Origin: Bufo bufo
Taxonomy: Eukaryota; Chordata; Amphibia; Anura; Bufonidae
Direction of reading: 5' to 3'
NCBI RefSeq assembly: GCF_905171765.1
Contig: NC_053393.1
Coordinates: 64,883,371 to 64,947,370, forward strand
DNA: 64,000 nt
Part shown: in pieces, positions 1 to 10,745 of the stretch
Layout of the letters: the number at the start of each line of letters is the position of its first letter
Numbering within the stretch: position 1 is the first letter of the stretch
Made by a program: the position numbers and the translations under genes
The notes under the pieces: model-generated
Seen by the model: the letters and a program-made list of their open reading frames with translations, nothing else
What the model was told of the DNA's origin: nothing
Database searches by the model: none

Positions 1-210
1 CCAGTGGGGAACCTCGAGCCTGCAGAGGAATGGAATTGGCGGCAGCGAACACACTATCAATGAACAAACCACCAGCACCAGAGTCCACCAACGCCTGGGT
101 CGTCACCGAGCCCCCGACCCAGGAGAGGACAACAGTGATCAGTGGTTTGTCAACATGGGAAACCGGGGACGAGGAGACTCCACCCAAGATCTGCCCCCGA
201 CAGGATCTCA
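1..210 (-). CDS. pol: Ty3/gypsy pol, start of aspartic protease (partial)
   Basis: This is the first part of the pol reading frame of a gypsy retrotransposon; it continues beyond the left edge of the window. On the minus strand an open frame overlaps the gag stop and is shifted by -1 relative to gag. It contains the retropepsin active-site motif LVDSGAGG (about 70-92), preceded by a hydrophobic strand (ITVVLSWVGG) as in gypsy proteases. The -1 offset could be a programmed frameshift or a decay indel; one copy cannot decide. Confidence 0.75.
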
Positions 211-1197
211 GGTACGAGCGTTTCCCGGACGGTTCGGACATGTCAACCGAAAATGCCCACCGAGACCACAGTACATGCATCGACCCTCGCGTCTCCGGAG
301 TACCCTCTCCCCCTCGGACAGGCGAGCAAACCCCAGCTGCATGGGTTCACCCCCAGACAAGTCATCCCCAGGAGGCGTGGGAGGAGAGGGAGGCACGGGT
401 GGGACAGCAAACGTAGGCGCCAATCTGTTAGAAGACCTCCGCAGGCTCTCCTTAAAGGAAGGTCTCTCCCTGAGTCTGGTGTCAATCAAAATCAGGAAAG
501 AAATAAGAGACTCGAGCTCCACTGGTAGGTCCTTAGCAGCAACCTCATCCTTCAAGGCATCCGAGAGACCATGAGAGAAAGCAGCGACCAGAGCCTCATT
601 ATTCCAGCCCACCTCTGCTGCCAGGGTACGAAACTCAATGGCGTATTCAGCTACGGATCGTGAACCCTGTCTGATGGACATAAGGAGCTTCGCAGCAGAG
701 GCAGCACGAGCCGGCACATCGAATACCTTCCGAAGAGAAGCAACAAAACCGGAAAACTCGGCAACCACCGGATTGTTGTTCTCCCATAAAGGGCTGGCCC
801 AGGCCAAGGCCTTGTCCGAGAGCAGCGAGATCAAGAAGCCCACCTTTGATCTCTCAGTAGGAAAGGCATGTGGCAGCAACTCGAAATAAATGCCCACCTG
901 GTTAAGGAAACCTCGGCACTGAGTTGGCTCTCCCCCAAAGCGCTGTGGAAGAGGGGCAGAACCGGTCATACCCCGAAACACCGCAGGCGCAACAACAGGT
1001 GTCGGGGTAGACTCTGGCGCAACAACCGGAGCGGCAGTAGGAGCGACAACCGACCCATCGGCAACGGGAGCGAAATGAGCCGTGCGTTCAAGCAGGGTTT
1101 GCAACACCACAGCGAACCGACCCAACAGGTTATCCTGCTGATCAAGTCTGGCAACCAGCATGGGTAGCGAGGATGGCCCTGTACCGTCAGAACTCAT
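208..1197 (-). CDS. gag: Ty3/gypsy Gag polyprotein (329 aa)
   Basis: This is the structural Gag protein of a gypsy retrotransposon, intact over 329 codons. The first 50 residues are helical (RLDQQDNLLGRFAVVLQ), followed by an Ala/Pro/Val linker, then the retrotransposon gag fold (RFGGEPTQCRGFLNQV, then KVGFLISLLSDKALAW, then VAEYAIEFRTLAAEVGW). It ends in a CCHC zinc knuckle, CMYCGLGGHFRLTC (C-x2-C-x4-H-x4-C, about residues 308-321), for RNA binding. The ATG lies just inside the 5' LTR/leader boundary. The protease frame follows, overlapping in -1. The open frame suggests a relatively young copy compared with the rest of the window. Confidence 0.9.
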   Translation of the reverse strand: MSSDGTGPSSLPMLVARLDQQDNLLGRFAVVLQTLLERTAHFAPVADGSVVAPTAAPVVAPESTPTPVVAPAVFRGMTGSAPLPQRFGGEPTQCRGFLNQVGIYFELLPHAFPTERSKVGFLISLLSDKALAWASPLWENNNPVVAEFSGFVASLRKVFDVPARAASAAKLLMSIRQGSRSVAEYAIEFRTLAAEVGWNNEALVAAFSHGLSDALKDEVAAKDLPVELESLISFLILIDTRLRERPSFKESLRRSSNRLAPTFAVPPVPPSPPTPPGDDLSGGEPMQLGFARLSEGERVLRRREGRCMYCGLGGHFRLTCPNRPGNART

Positions 1198-1210
1198 GGC
1201 TTAGTCCTAA

Positions 1211-1668
1211 TGTCACGGAACCATGAACCAGACGTACAACAAGAGATAAGTGAAAGTAAGAAGGCTTTATTGAAAATAAAGCTGTAAAGCAAAAGTCCAA
1301 ACGAATGGTGAAACCGAAGCAGAGTCTTTGAGAGGCCAGAGATCAGGAACCAGAAGGGTAGTCAGACGAAGCCAGGATCAGGAACCAGCAGGGTAGTCAG
1401 ACGAAGCCAGGATCAGGAACCAGCAGGGTAGTCAGACGAAACCAGGATCAGGAACCAGAAGCAGCAGCAGTCTTGGAAGCATGTGAACACAGGAGGACCA
1501 AGCAAGGAACTGAAGCCACAGACCTCCTATATATATGAGCTAGGCATCCAGCTCCTCCCAGTGGGAAGGAGGAGCCGCAGGGTGGAAGGCTACAAGAAAC
1601 CCAGAAACCAAGATGGCCGCCAGCACATGTCAAACGAAGGAGAACAGCAAGAAGGTAAGACCATGACA
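1211..1668 (-). repeat. 5' LTR of the gypsy element
   Basis: The 458-bp LTR is bounded by short inverted ends (minus strand TGTCATGG at 1668, CCGTGACA at 1211). On the minus strand a TATA-like run (about 1528-1540) lies upstream of an AATAAA signal (about 1262-1272), as expected for U3 and R. Between them is a short tandem array with a unit of about 35 bp, roughly three copies at 1345-1450, each containing GATCAGGAACCAG. Gag begins 14 bp downstream, so the leader is very short. The 3' LTR would lie left of the window. Confidence 0.75.
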
Positions 1669-3408
1669 AGGTGGAGGAGGAGAAGGTGGAGTTGCAGCCA
1701 CTAATGTAGGTCCTGATGGAAGTAGGGCCTGCAATCCTTTGCGTCGGTAGCACCTTTGCCATCCCAGGGTACGACTCGCTCTTGGCCTCCACAACGTTCA
1801 CCCAGTGTGCCGTCAGGGAAATGTAGCGTCACTGGCCAAAAGCACTTGTCCATGTGTCAGTCGGTAAGTGGACCTTCCCAATAACTGCTTTGGTCAGGGC
1901 AAGGGTGATGTTACGGGACACATGCTGGTGTAAGGTGGGGACGGCACACCGGGAAAAATAGTGGCGGCTGGGGACTGAGTAATGAGGGACCGCCGCCATC
2001 AGGCTGCGGAAAGCCTCAGTATCCACAAGCATAAATGGCAACATTTCCAGGGCCAGCAATTTGGAAAGGTGCGCATTTAGTGCTATGGCCTGGATGAATG
2101 GCTGGGTATTTGTGCTTTCGTTCAAAGGCCTGGGGTATGGACATCTGTACGCTGTGCTGGAACACAGAAGTGGATGTGCTAGCTGATGGTGCTTGCAAAG
2201 GTCCAGATGCAGGGTGGGAGGCATCCGGGCCTGCATCTTGGACAGGGGATTGGCCAGCACGTAACACAGGGGAAGAGGAGGCAGTGGTGTGACCCACAGA
2301 CACTGATTGTGGACCCAGGCATTTGGCCCACCTATTAGGGTGCTTTGATGCCATGCGGCGGATCATGCTGGTGGTAGTGAGGTTGCTAGTGTTCACGCCC
2401 CTGCTCATTTTGGTATGGCACAGGTTGCAAAAGTTAATTCTTTTATCGTCCGTAGTTTCCTTAAAAAAGCGCCAGACTGCAGAACACCTACCCCTTGGCA
2501 AGGGAGATTGCCACAAGGGTGTGCTCAGGGGAACAGTTGCGGGCCTATTTGGTGTGGCCCACCTTCTCCCTTTTGCCACCCCACTGCGTCTTCCAGCCTG
2601 TTGCGGTGCTGTGGATCCCTCCCCCTCTGTACTGCTGTCCTCGCTCGGCTTGCCACATTCCCAGGTTGGGTCAGTGATTTCATCGTCCACCACCTTCTCT
2701 TCCACTTCCTTACTCTGGTCATCCTCCTGACTTGTTGACCTAACAAGAACCTCACTTATTGACAACTGTGTCTCATCCTCATCATCAACCTCTTGAGACA
2801 CTAATTGCCATTGACTTATTGGCAACTGTGTCTCATCATCTTCATCCACCTCGTGAAACACTAATTGCCGTTCCCCATCGTCATCTTTTTCTGACAGTGG
2901 ATGCTCAAGAGTTTGGGAATCAGTGCACAAGATCTCCTCATGTCCCTCTTCAAGCGGGCTTGGCGACAGGGCCAAATCAAGGAATGGCAATGAAAAGAGC
3001 TCCTCTGAATATCCGAGTGTGGGATCACTTGTTTGCCAAGACTGTCCATGGTGGAAGGAAGGAGGATCTGGGTGAGGATTCTGTTGACCAGACTCTTGGC
3101 TACTGAGACTGGACTTTGTGGAAGACAGGGTGGTGCTTAACCAACTGGAAGCATTATCTGCTGCAATCCAACTGACCACCTGGTCTCACTGGTGACTTCG
3201 AGAGTGGTGTCCTGCGCCGCCCTGCAAACTGGGACATGAAGCTAGTTATCGTGGATGAGTGTGTTTCTTGTGCTCTGGCAGCAGGCACAGTTTCATCGCG
3301 CCCAGGCCCATGGCCTCTGCGTGCACCATCAGCAGCACGACCACTTCTCCGTCCCTTACTGCTCGTCTTGAGCATATTAAATGGTATATATGCTTGCAAG
3401 TATGTCAC
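1669..3408 (-). pseudogene. BED-finger hAT transposase, broken and truncated
   Basis: These are decayed transposase remains of the hAT superfamily (ZBED-like). Reading leftward on the minus strand: a basic, Ala-rich N-terminus (3408-3154), a long acidic linker rich in Glu/Asp/Gln (about 3100-2650), a BED zinc finger (SAVWRFFKETTDDKR, then the C-x2-C pair in NFCNLCHTKM and a His-containing MIRRMASKHPNRW, about 2470-2290), then the catalytic-domain start (ALEMLPFMLVDTEAFRSLM, YFSRCAVP, GKVHLPTDTWTS, 2060-1835). The first catalytic Asp is in TDTWTS. Frames change near 3180 and again between about 2100 and 2260, and a stop lies near 1829. Coding similarity (MNVVEAKSESYPGMAKV, about 1750-1801) continues to about 1675, where the gypsy LTR cuts it off. 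The second half of the RNase H fold and the C-terminal dimerisation domain are absent. Confidence 0.85.
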
Positions 3409-3479
3409 ACGTACAGTAGCGCAGGTTTTGTAAGTGTATGCGCAAATAAATTAAACTGAGTGTCACAGATATTTAGGAT

Positions 3480-3745
3480 GCTCAAACGTTATACAGGAGA
3501 TGTAGCGCAGCTAATGTCGCTGTCACCACGGGCGAAAAAATTAAACTGAATGTCACTGATATTTATGATGCGCAAACATTATACAGGAGATGTAGCGCAG
3601 GTGATCTCGCTGCTGTCACGAGCAGCTAACGTTATACAGAAGATGTAGCGCAGGTGATGTTGCTGCTGTCACCAACGGCTAACGTTATACAGGAGATGTA
3701 GCCCAGGTAATGTCGCTGCTGTCACCAGCAGCCAAACAATTGCAC
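3480..3745. repeat. tandem repeats in hAT 5' region
   Basis: Three to four irregular units of about 60-90 bp share ATACAGGAGATGTAGC, ATGTCGCTGCTGTCACC and similar blocks. They are homologous to the larger array at 24080-24805. Confidence 0.6.
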
Positions 3746-4120
3746 GCAATTTAGCGCACGTTGCGCTAATATATTTCGCAGCCAGATAAAACAATAGTCC
3801 TTAAAAGGACTGTTGGGTCTCTAACACCTTTCAACACTCAAAACTCCCTAAAAAAAAAAAAACACAATTCCTCTCCCTACACTGTCTGTCCCTTCTGCTG
3901 CACCCGATGACGCGTTCCGGCCAGCCAGTCACTGTAATGCCAGTAACCAACATGGCTACGGCATTACAGTGAATGGCAGTACTTACCTGCATGTTTATTG
4001 GCTGTGTAGCTGCCAACAAACGTGTGGGGAGGAGACTCGATAATCGCGCTCAAGCACACGCTGTGTTCGGCCGAACACTGCGATGTGCAGAGCATCGCAA
4101 TGCTCGAGTGAAAAAGGTGT

Positions 4121-4388
4121 TCGGCTGAGCTAGGACAGCCTAGCGATTACATGAGAACATGTAATTCTTCTAGTGATAGGGTCATTGCCAGGAAGATGTT
4201 CAATTCTCCTGTAGTGCCACCACAAGAGAAATAAGCATCTCCATTCTAGCAATCAGAAATTGTGAAGAAAGGACAATTCATTTAATCCCAACTACCAAGT
4301 TTCTTTGGCATTTCTTCAGTTTTCTAATATTTTACTATATTTACCTATAAATTATGTTCACCATAGGAAAAGATAAAAAACAATCAGC
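4121..4388. other. unassigned spacer
   Basis: AT-rich sequence between the hAT remnant and the first MITE. I see no coding potential or clear repeat boundary in it. Confidence 0.5.
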
Positions 4389-4391
4389 TTA

Positions 4392-4911
4392 GGCTACTTT
4401 CACACTTGCGTTGTTTTAATCCGGCGTTCAATTCCGACACCGGAACTGCCCGCCGGATCCGGAAAAACGTGTGAAAACGGATTACATTTGAATCCTGATC
4501 AGGATTTTGATCACAATGAAAAAATGCATTGGAAAAAACGGATCCGCCATTTATGGACTTTAACTTTTTTTTTTACATTTTTCGGGTTTAACATGCAAAA
4601 GCCGGATCCGTTTTGACTGAAAACACAGCGCCGGATCCGGCGTTAATGCAAGTCAATGGGAAAAAGGCCTGATCCGGCGTTCAGTCAAAGTGTTCAGGCT
4701 TTTTGGCCGGAGGTAAAAATACTGCATGCTACGTTTTTCTGAAAAGCCTGATCAGTCAAAAAGACTGAACTGAAGACATCCTGATGCATCCTGAAGGACT
4801 GACTCTCCATTCAGAATGCATGGGGATAAAACTGATCAGTTCTTTTCCGGATTTGAGCCCCTAGGACGGAACTCAGTGCCGGAAAAGAAAAACGCTAGTG
4901 TGAAAGTACCC
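4392..4911. mobile_element. MITE, TIR GGCTACTTTCACAC type
   Basis: A 520-bp element with terminal inverted repeats: left GGCTACTTTCACACTTGCGT, right the complement of GGGTACTTTCACACTAGCGT. TTA precedes it and TAA follows it, suggesting a TWA-type (PIF/Harbinger) target, but the two flanks are not identical. The interior is rich in GCCGGATCCG motifs in both orientations. Confidence 0.7.
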
Positions 4912-5103
4912 TAAAATTATTGTCATGTGGATCCTGTCATCTGTATATATTTTGGCTGAATGGGGTATAAAGTGTAGGATTGTGGGAACGTACGTTAACT
5001 GTTTGCTCCTATCTTATGCATATTCAGTGTTGTACTAGGGTACCTAGGGCCCACCAATAAAATTTATTTTGGGGGCCCACCGTACGGATACATTCAACTA
5101 TAA

Positions 5104-5588
5104 GGCTACTTTCACACCTGCGTTCGGTGCGGGTCCGTCTTGTATCTGCACAGACGGATCCGCACCGATAATGCAAACGCTTGTCACCGTTCATAACGGA
5201 TCCGTTTGCATTATTCATTCAAAAAAAGTCTAAGTCAAAACGGATCCGTCTTGACTTACATTGAAAGTCAAGGGGGGACGGATCTGTTTTCAATTGCACC
5301 ATATTGTGTCAGTGAAAACGGATCCGTCCCCATTGACTTACATTGTAAGTAGGGACGGATCCGTTTGGCTCCGCATTGTCAGGCGGACACCAAAACGCTG
5401 CAAGCTGCTTTTTAGTGTCCGCCTCAAAAGAGCAACGGAGACCAAACGCAGCCAAATTGATACATTCTGAATGCATTCCTTATCCATTCAGAATGCATTG
5501 GGGCTGAACTGAATAGTTTTGGGCAGCTTGTGAGAGCCCTGAAACGGATCTCACAAGCGGACCTAGAAACGCCAGTGTGAAAGCAGCC
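5104..5588. mobile_element. MITE, second copy of related family
   Basis: A 485-bp element with TIRs GGCTACTTTCACACCTGCGT and the complement of GGCTGCTTTCACACTGGCGT. TAA precedes it and TTA follows it. The interior has several ACGGATCCG motifs in opposite orientations (5155-5360), giving a foldback structure. It is related to the copy at 4392 at the ends but diverged inside. Confidence 0.7.
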
Positions 5589-5591
5589 TTA

Positions 5592-6348
5592 CATGCTCAC
5601 ACAGCAGCAACATGCTACCAGATGACTGAATATGGGGGTCCCTGCAGCAACTTTGAGAAGGTTTTTCCTGTGGAGAAGAGGACACTGGTAGCTTTCCTCT
5701 ATACCGAGAAGTCACCTCAGCTCTGTGTCTATAATAATACACTGGAGAGATTCTTTAATAATCTATCACATTTATATATGAACATAGACTGGTTGAGGAG
5801 CTGTACATTGAAGATATGTACAGTATGTAGTGCAGTAAGTCTGTGTTATGTGCCACTTGTGCAGGGGGTGGGAGACTAGGGTCCCACAGTGCTCACGGGC
5901 CTACTGGGGGATGACTACTGGCTATAATGATTGGTAGAGCCCCACTACTAGTCAAAAATGGGGGCATTTTTAGACTTTTTGAAAGAGGTGGACTACTATA
6001 GAGAAATGCTGTGTAGTTGGTTGGTTGCTGTCTACGAGAGCCATCACACGTCCTCATGAAGGTCTGACCGGGGGGACCCTCTGCATTCACGCTCCACTGC
6101 CATGAATGGTGGGGGAGGGGGCCATGAGGAGCAACAGCACCATAAGCAGAAACTTAATCCTGGAGTCTATGATGAGCAGTTTTCTTCAGCCGCTTTCTGA
6201 AGAAACCACCCAGCAGCAGCAAAAAGTGCTTTTTCTGCGAAGTGCAGCAACTGATCGCTAAATGAAGAGTATCATTACATTCTGTTGAGCTTGTCCTACA
6301 AGGCATTGTGCCTAGTTTAACAGTGGATTTCCTGGTGATAGACTCTCT
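5592..6348. other. unassigned sequence
   Basis: I recognise no protein similarity, RNA gene or repeat boundary in this stretch; short open frames here look accidental. Confidence 0.4.
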
Positions 6349-6352
6349 TTAA

Positions 6353-6434
6353 AGAGATTGTGTGATAGGGAATAAATATTTCATCGGTGTGGATTCATCC
6401 CCCACCAATCAGTTTAAATCTTGGCACAACCCCT
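6353..6434. mobile_element. short TTAA-flanked MITE
   Basis: An 82-bp segment flanked by TTAA on both sides (6349-6352, 6435-6438), with imperfect inverted ends (AGAGATTGTG left; complement of AGGGGTTGTGCC right). It resembles the TTAA MITEs elsewhere in the window. It is small, so the call is tentative. Confidence 0.4.
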
Positions 6435-6438
6435 TTAA

Positions 6439-6990
6439 ATATATGGTAAAAATATAAAATATATACTTATAGTGTATGCAACATGATAGGATCTGAAATA
6501 TTTATCTGCTCATCAGGGATGGGACAGACAGACTAGAGACTTCACCATAACGCTCATCCTATATGATAGTAAGCCTTTGACTTGTTTTAAATAATGGTAT
6601 AATGATGATGTAACACCCAAAGAGGCTGCATGGGAAGAACCTGTCACAGTATCTACTCATAATGTTAGGACCAAAGCTCAGGTGACTGCTGGGGAAGCTA
6701 CTTCATTCTGGACAGAAAGAGGCCAGGCAGATTGTTAAAGAGGGAGACACGGAAGTAGGGTAGCAAGAGTGTATCTGTAGAGTAATGTGGAGAGAACTAG
6801 CAATCAAATGTGGTATGTCCTGCTCAGTCAGCCAGCAACAACAGTGCTTACAAAGAGGATCTGTTATTTCCTAAATCGTGTTGCAATATTGTGAGCATTT
6901 GCTGATGGTTTATAGAATACGCATGGTCTCCTTTGTAGTCAGATTCAATAGAAGCTGCCTGAAAGGATTTGGACCTTTCTGGACCTCTAC
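6439..6990. other. unassigned sequence
   Basis: AT-rich spacer with no supported feature. Confidence 0.4.
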
Positions 6991-7560
6991 GACAACCTTG
7001 GTTTGAGACACTGACGTCAGGAGAGATGTTTCTCAGTTGGCAATAACAGACACACACATCACTGAGAAACACTCTAATTTTATTATGCTATAGCTTGGCC
7101 TTATATAGGCAGCAGAAAAGTTTGCATAACAACAGCATTAAACCAATCATAAAGGATAAACATTGACGCCCATACAGATACTACCGAAACATCCTTTTAT
7201 GGGTATGTAATACGTCACATATAAGAATGTACGCAGTTGTGCCGAATGACCCTGAATTTAGACAGAACATTTGTTCTAGTTCTGGGAGATTCCCAGAATC
7301 TGTCCTGAGACAGATAAGTGAACCTAACTCACAGCGGGGGGGATGTGAAGTGCGTGGGTGAGATATTATAACAATTCTGTACATGTAAGAGAAGACAAGA
7401 TGGAGTCTCTTCAATCCCCTCTTAGAACCAAATTTCTTAGATAATATGGTTCTTACCCTTGCCCTTTCCCCTGTATACCGCCAGATATTTTCTATATCCT
7501 TCATGTGAGTTGTCTTCAGGATTAGGCAGCAGAGTCTCATAAGTAGATTTTGTTCTGTTT
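6990..7560 (-). repeat. possible retroviral solo LTR (uncertain)
   Basis: On the minus strand a TATA box (CTATATAAGGCC, about 7098-7110) is followed within about 25 bases by an AATAAA signal (about 7076-7084), the compact promoter/poly(A) arrangement of many LTRs. It is followed by GTGTTTCTCAGTGATG. I cannot fix TG/CA ends or a target duplication, so the extent is approximate. Confidence 0.3.
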
Positions 7561-7698
7561 TTTTTTACAAAATTGGAAGAAAAATAAGAGAGAAAACATT
7601 AATGAACCTTAGTGCCAGAGTATAAAATTAAAAATTTCTTCAAATTTTATAAAAATAAAAAAACACAGAGAAAAAGTTAGAGGCTTAGCTGTAGTACC

Positions 7699-7710
7699 AG
7701 ATACAGTCCA
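7699..7710. repeat. target-site duplication of the PLE, left copy
   Basis: AGATACAGTCCA occurs here and again at 27937-27948, exactly outside the two terminal repeats of the Penelope-like element. Confidence 0.8.
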
Positions 7711-7784
7711 CTGATACGGACTGACACTTTGTCCTCTACAAGCACCCAACACCAACAAGGGTGTGCAGATCCCATCTCCTTCCT
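7711..7784. repeat. left terminal repeat (pLTR-like) of PLE
   Basis: The stretch from CTGATACGGACTGACACTT to ATCCCATCTCCTTCCT is repeated with few changes at 27868-27936. Directly repeated ends of this kind are known in Penelope-like elements. Confidence 0.75.
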
Positions 7785-7819
7785 ATATTAATTCTCTGCG
7801 GATTTAGGACCCGAAACAA

Positions 7820-8855
7820 ATGTCTACAAACACATCTTCCTATGACGCTGAGACCGCAAACAACATTATTGCACAGATCCAGTTAGGAAATGAATTTTTA
7901 CAGATTCCATCTCAGGAATGGAAGACAAGAGATTACACACGTGATCTACGGCGTTTCACCTCCCTCAAATTACACTGCAGCACTCTAACGGAGTACCACA
8001 AGAATAATCGCATACGGAGGGGATTACGCTCTCACCTCCAACCAACACTATTTAAGAGTCGACAAAAAGATCTAAATTCATCAGAGAAGCCGAAGATTAC
8101 AGATTAAATAGAGTTTATAGGTGGTGCAACCCCAACTTTCATGCCTCGTGGGACAACCGGTACCACGAATTCTCGTCAGGACCAAGCTCCTCCGGCTCTG
8201 AAAGTGAAAGATCCTACAGTCAACATCGACTACAACATTTTTTAGGGCAAGGTCGCCCACGATTTAGGCACGGAAGAAACGGCTGCGGCGGAGCAAGAGG
8301 AATAGACCCGGAAAATCGCATCCTGACCCGGTCTCAGGTAATACAAACAATTTAGTAATTAATATTTCTTCCATTAATTTTCTCACCAGCCCAAATCTCA
8401 TTACTATAAAAGGGTTTGTCATTTTGCCCACAACCCCTCTTGACACTTTTCTTCTTGAACAGGAACTACAACGGTTCTACCGAACCATTAGCATAAAAAC
8501 TCACTTCGGTCAGGCAGTCAACCAAAGTAACAAACAGGAGAAATCTACAGACAACGCCTTAGCTTTACACACACTGGGATTGAGGAACAAGAGTTACTTC
8601 ATGCCTCCTAGCACCTATTACCCCACCGAGACATATATCTCTTTTACCCAGCAATCCATACAACAGACACTAAAATCCTATACCAAAGGCGAATTAAAAA
8701 ACTCACACAACCTAACAGTACAAGGACAGAGGGCCATTACCGAATTACAAACACACAAGACATCATAATTAAATCCGCTGACAAAGCGGGAGCATTAGTG
8801 GTTATGGATAAATCTATGTACATAAGTGATATAACTAACCAATTAAATGACCGAG
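7820..8855 (+). pseudogene. PLE protein, N-terminal part
   Basis: N-terminal region of a Penelope-type reverse transcriptase/GIY-YIG protein. The first piece (from ATG 7820) has the helical RDLRRFTSLKLHCSTL... and RIRRGLRSHLQPTLF motifs typical of vertebrate PLEs. Frame changes follow near 8080 and 8330. The next piece carries GFVILPTTPLDTFLLEQEL (8409-8466). The last piece, in another frame, has DIIIKSADKAGALVVMD (8762-8812), equivalent to the PLE motif usually seen as KPADKGGA.VV. It ends abruptly at 8855, where the endogenous retrovirus begins. At least three frame breaks make it non-functional. Confidence 0.8.
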
Positions 8856-9743
8856 TGTTAAAGGGAATATTAATTATTGATATTTTGCATTAATATCAGT
8901 AATTAATATTCATAAATAGGATTGAGTCGTCTATTGATGACTCCGCCTATTTATACCTTAAAAGAAACTAGCTCTGTTGCCTTACCTAAATACTATACAC
9001 TATACTATACACTGTATGTTGAACCATAAAGTATATTTATTAAAACAAATACAAGTCTACAGTCTACTATTGCTATAACTATATATTTTTATATCAATGG
9101 ACACATAAATATATATACTCATAATCGCACACAGTAATACACAATCAATACTACAACACAGCAATAATATATTATAATAACACTATAATAATACGCCTAA
9201 CTACACTAAACACAATACAATACACAATTACAATTCCACCACACTAACTATCTAAATAGCAAACTTACATACACACGTAAATAATAGTGTTGAGTGCGAA
9301 TACTCAAAAAGCAAATTTTTATCGTGAATATCGGCACTTCGAGAATTTGCGAATATTTAGAATATAGTGCTATATATTCGTAATGACGAATATAATTTTT
9401 TTTTTAGCACAGTACACATCAGGTGATCATCCCTCCCTTTCTTTTGCTTTTGGGACAATGAGAAGGCTTTGTCACAGCTTAGCAACATCTCTAGCAACCA
9501 ATAGAAAAGTTGCCTACCCCACGCCGGTATTTCACGTGCATTGCACGAATAATACATTGGCGATTTTCGCAATCAAGAATATAATCGCGAATTCACGAAT
9601 ATATGACGAATATTCGACAAAATATTCGCAAAATATTGCAAATTCGAATATTGCCCCTGCCGCTCATCACTATTAAATAACAGCAGCTCCCACCCACCTG
9701 ACTACACTGTCCCTACGGTTATATGGCACTGCAAGGGTTAATA
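8856..9743 (-). repeat. 3' LTR of endogenous retrovirus (partial)
   Basis: This region is directly homologous to 21376-21843. It starts with TGTTAAAG (i.e. a minus-strand CTTTAACA end) and contains the same TAATATTCATAAATAGGA and AATACAAGTCTACAGTC blocks. It is split by a 388-bp MITE. At 9743 it stops at a Tc1 element; the remaining U3 part, about 1 kb in the other LTR, is missing. Confidence 0.75.
9285..9672. mobile_element. hAT-type MITE inside the ERV LTR
   Basis: A 388-bp AT-rich element beginning TAGTGTTGAGTGCGAATA and ending GCCGCTCATCACTA, with many GAATATTCG-type motifs in opposite orientations. It is flanked by an 8-bp duplication (GTAAATAA at 9277-9284, TTAAATAA at 9673-9680). The other LTR copy (about 21765-21790) has the uninterrupted target. 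Confidence 0.85.
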
Positions 9744-10690
9744 CAGTCCTGATCAAAAGACCACTTGAAAAATGGCAAAAAATCATATTTAGCATGGCTG
9801 GATCTTAACAAGGTTCCAAGTAGAGCTTCAACATGCAACAAGAAGAAATGGGAGTGAGACAAAACATTTTTTGAGCATTCAATTTAATGAAAACAACAAA
9901 TAAACTGAAACAGGCTGTTTTTCAGCTGATCAAAAGTTTAGGACCACACCTCCCAAAAAACCCTCAAGCCCCCAAAACAGAAATCCAACTTCCAACCATG
10001 AACTCAGTAATGAGTAGCTCCGCCGTTATTGTTTATCACTTCTAAAATTCGTTTCGGCATGCTTGATGCAAGCGTTTCCATGAGGTGAGTGGGAACATTT
10101 CTCCAAGTGGTGAAGATGGCCGCACGAAGGCCATCTACTGTCTGGAACTGTTGTCCATTTTTGTAAACTTCCCTTGCCATCCATCCCCAAAGGTTCTCAA
10201 TTGGATTTAGATCAGGGGAACACGCAGGATGGGCCAAAAGAGTGATGTTATTCTCCTGGAAGAAGTCCCTTGTCCTGCGGGCATGGTGTACTGTAGTGTT
10301 GTCCTGTTGAAAAACCCAGTCGTTACCACACAGACGAGTGCCCTCAGTCATGAGGAATGCTCTCTGCAACATCTGGACATAGCCAGTGGCCGTTTGACGC
10401 CCATGCACTTCCTGAAGCTTCATTGTTCCACTAAAGGAAAAAGCACCCCAGACCATTATGGCGCCCCCTCCACTGTGGCACGTAGAAAACATCTCAGGTG
10501 GGATCTGCTTGTCATGCCATTAACGTTGGAAACCATCAGGACCATCAAAGTTAAATTTTTTCTCATCAGAGAATAAAACTTTCTTCCACCTTTGAATGTC
10601 CCATGTTTGGTGCTCTCTTGCAAAGTCCAAACGAGCAGTTCTGTGGCGTTCAAGGAGACGAGGTCTTTGAAGACGTTTTTTGTTTTTGAA
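9744..10690 (-). mobile_element. Tc1 element, 5'-truncated
   Basis: The left end CAGTCCTGATCAAAAG follows a TA (9742-9743) and is the 3' TIR of a minus-strand Tc1 transposon. The element runs into a TA-rich microsatellite at about 10695, losing its N-terminal DNA-binding part and the other TIR. Confidence 0.8.
10004..10690 (-). pseudogene. Tc1 transposase, catalytic domain (DD34E), broken
   Basis: This is the transposase C-terminal two thirds. Upstream of a frameshift (about 10500-10570) a piece with [16 protein letters not shown] sequence represents the region of the first catalytic Asp. The main frame (10492-10004, 162 aa) has [12 protein letters not shown], the second Asp in [11 protein letters not shown] and the Glu in [14 protein letters not shown], with 34 residues between Asp and Glu (DD34E). 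It ends in [19 protein letters not shown]. The paired-like DNA-binding domain is missing. Confidence 0.85.
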
Positions 10691-10693
10691 GCT

Positions 10694-10745
10694 TTTCTGT
10701 CTATATATATATATGGATATATATATATATCCATATATATATGCC
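10694..10745. repeat. TA-rich microsatellite
   Basis: (TA)n runs interrupted by GGATATATATATATATCC, which is self-complementary. It marks the broken edge of the Tc1 element. Confidence 0.8.

Larger units (their letters stand above)
1..1668 (-). mobile_element. Ty3/gypsy LTR retrotransposon, 5' part
   Basis: LTR, gag and the beginning of protease are in the correct order and orientation. The right boundary (1668/1669) cuts directly into hAT transposase coding sequence, which shows that this element inserted into an older hAT element. The rest of the hAT transposase is expected beyond the missing 3' LTR to the left. Confidence 0.85.
1669..4120 (-). mobile_element. hAT element, 5' part, with internal tandem repeats
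   Basis: This is the hAT carrying the broken BED transposase. The 5' non-coding part (3430-4120) has degenerate tandem units around GTTATACAGGAGATGTAGCG (3480-3740). They are followed by a block (3895-4100) that is clearly similar to 24900-25110 at the right end of the 18S-carrying hAT: the same CACCCGATGACGCGTT start, CACTGTAATGCCAGTA and GTTTATTGGCTG motifs and a GCTCGAGCACA end. Its outer TIR near 4100-4135 is degraded, so the boundary is approximate. Confidence 0.65.
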
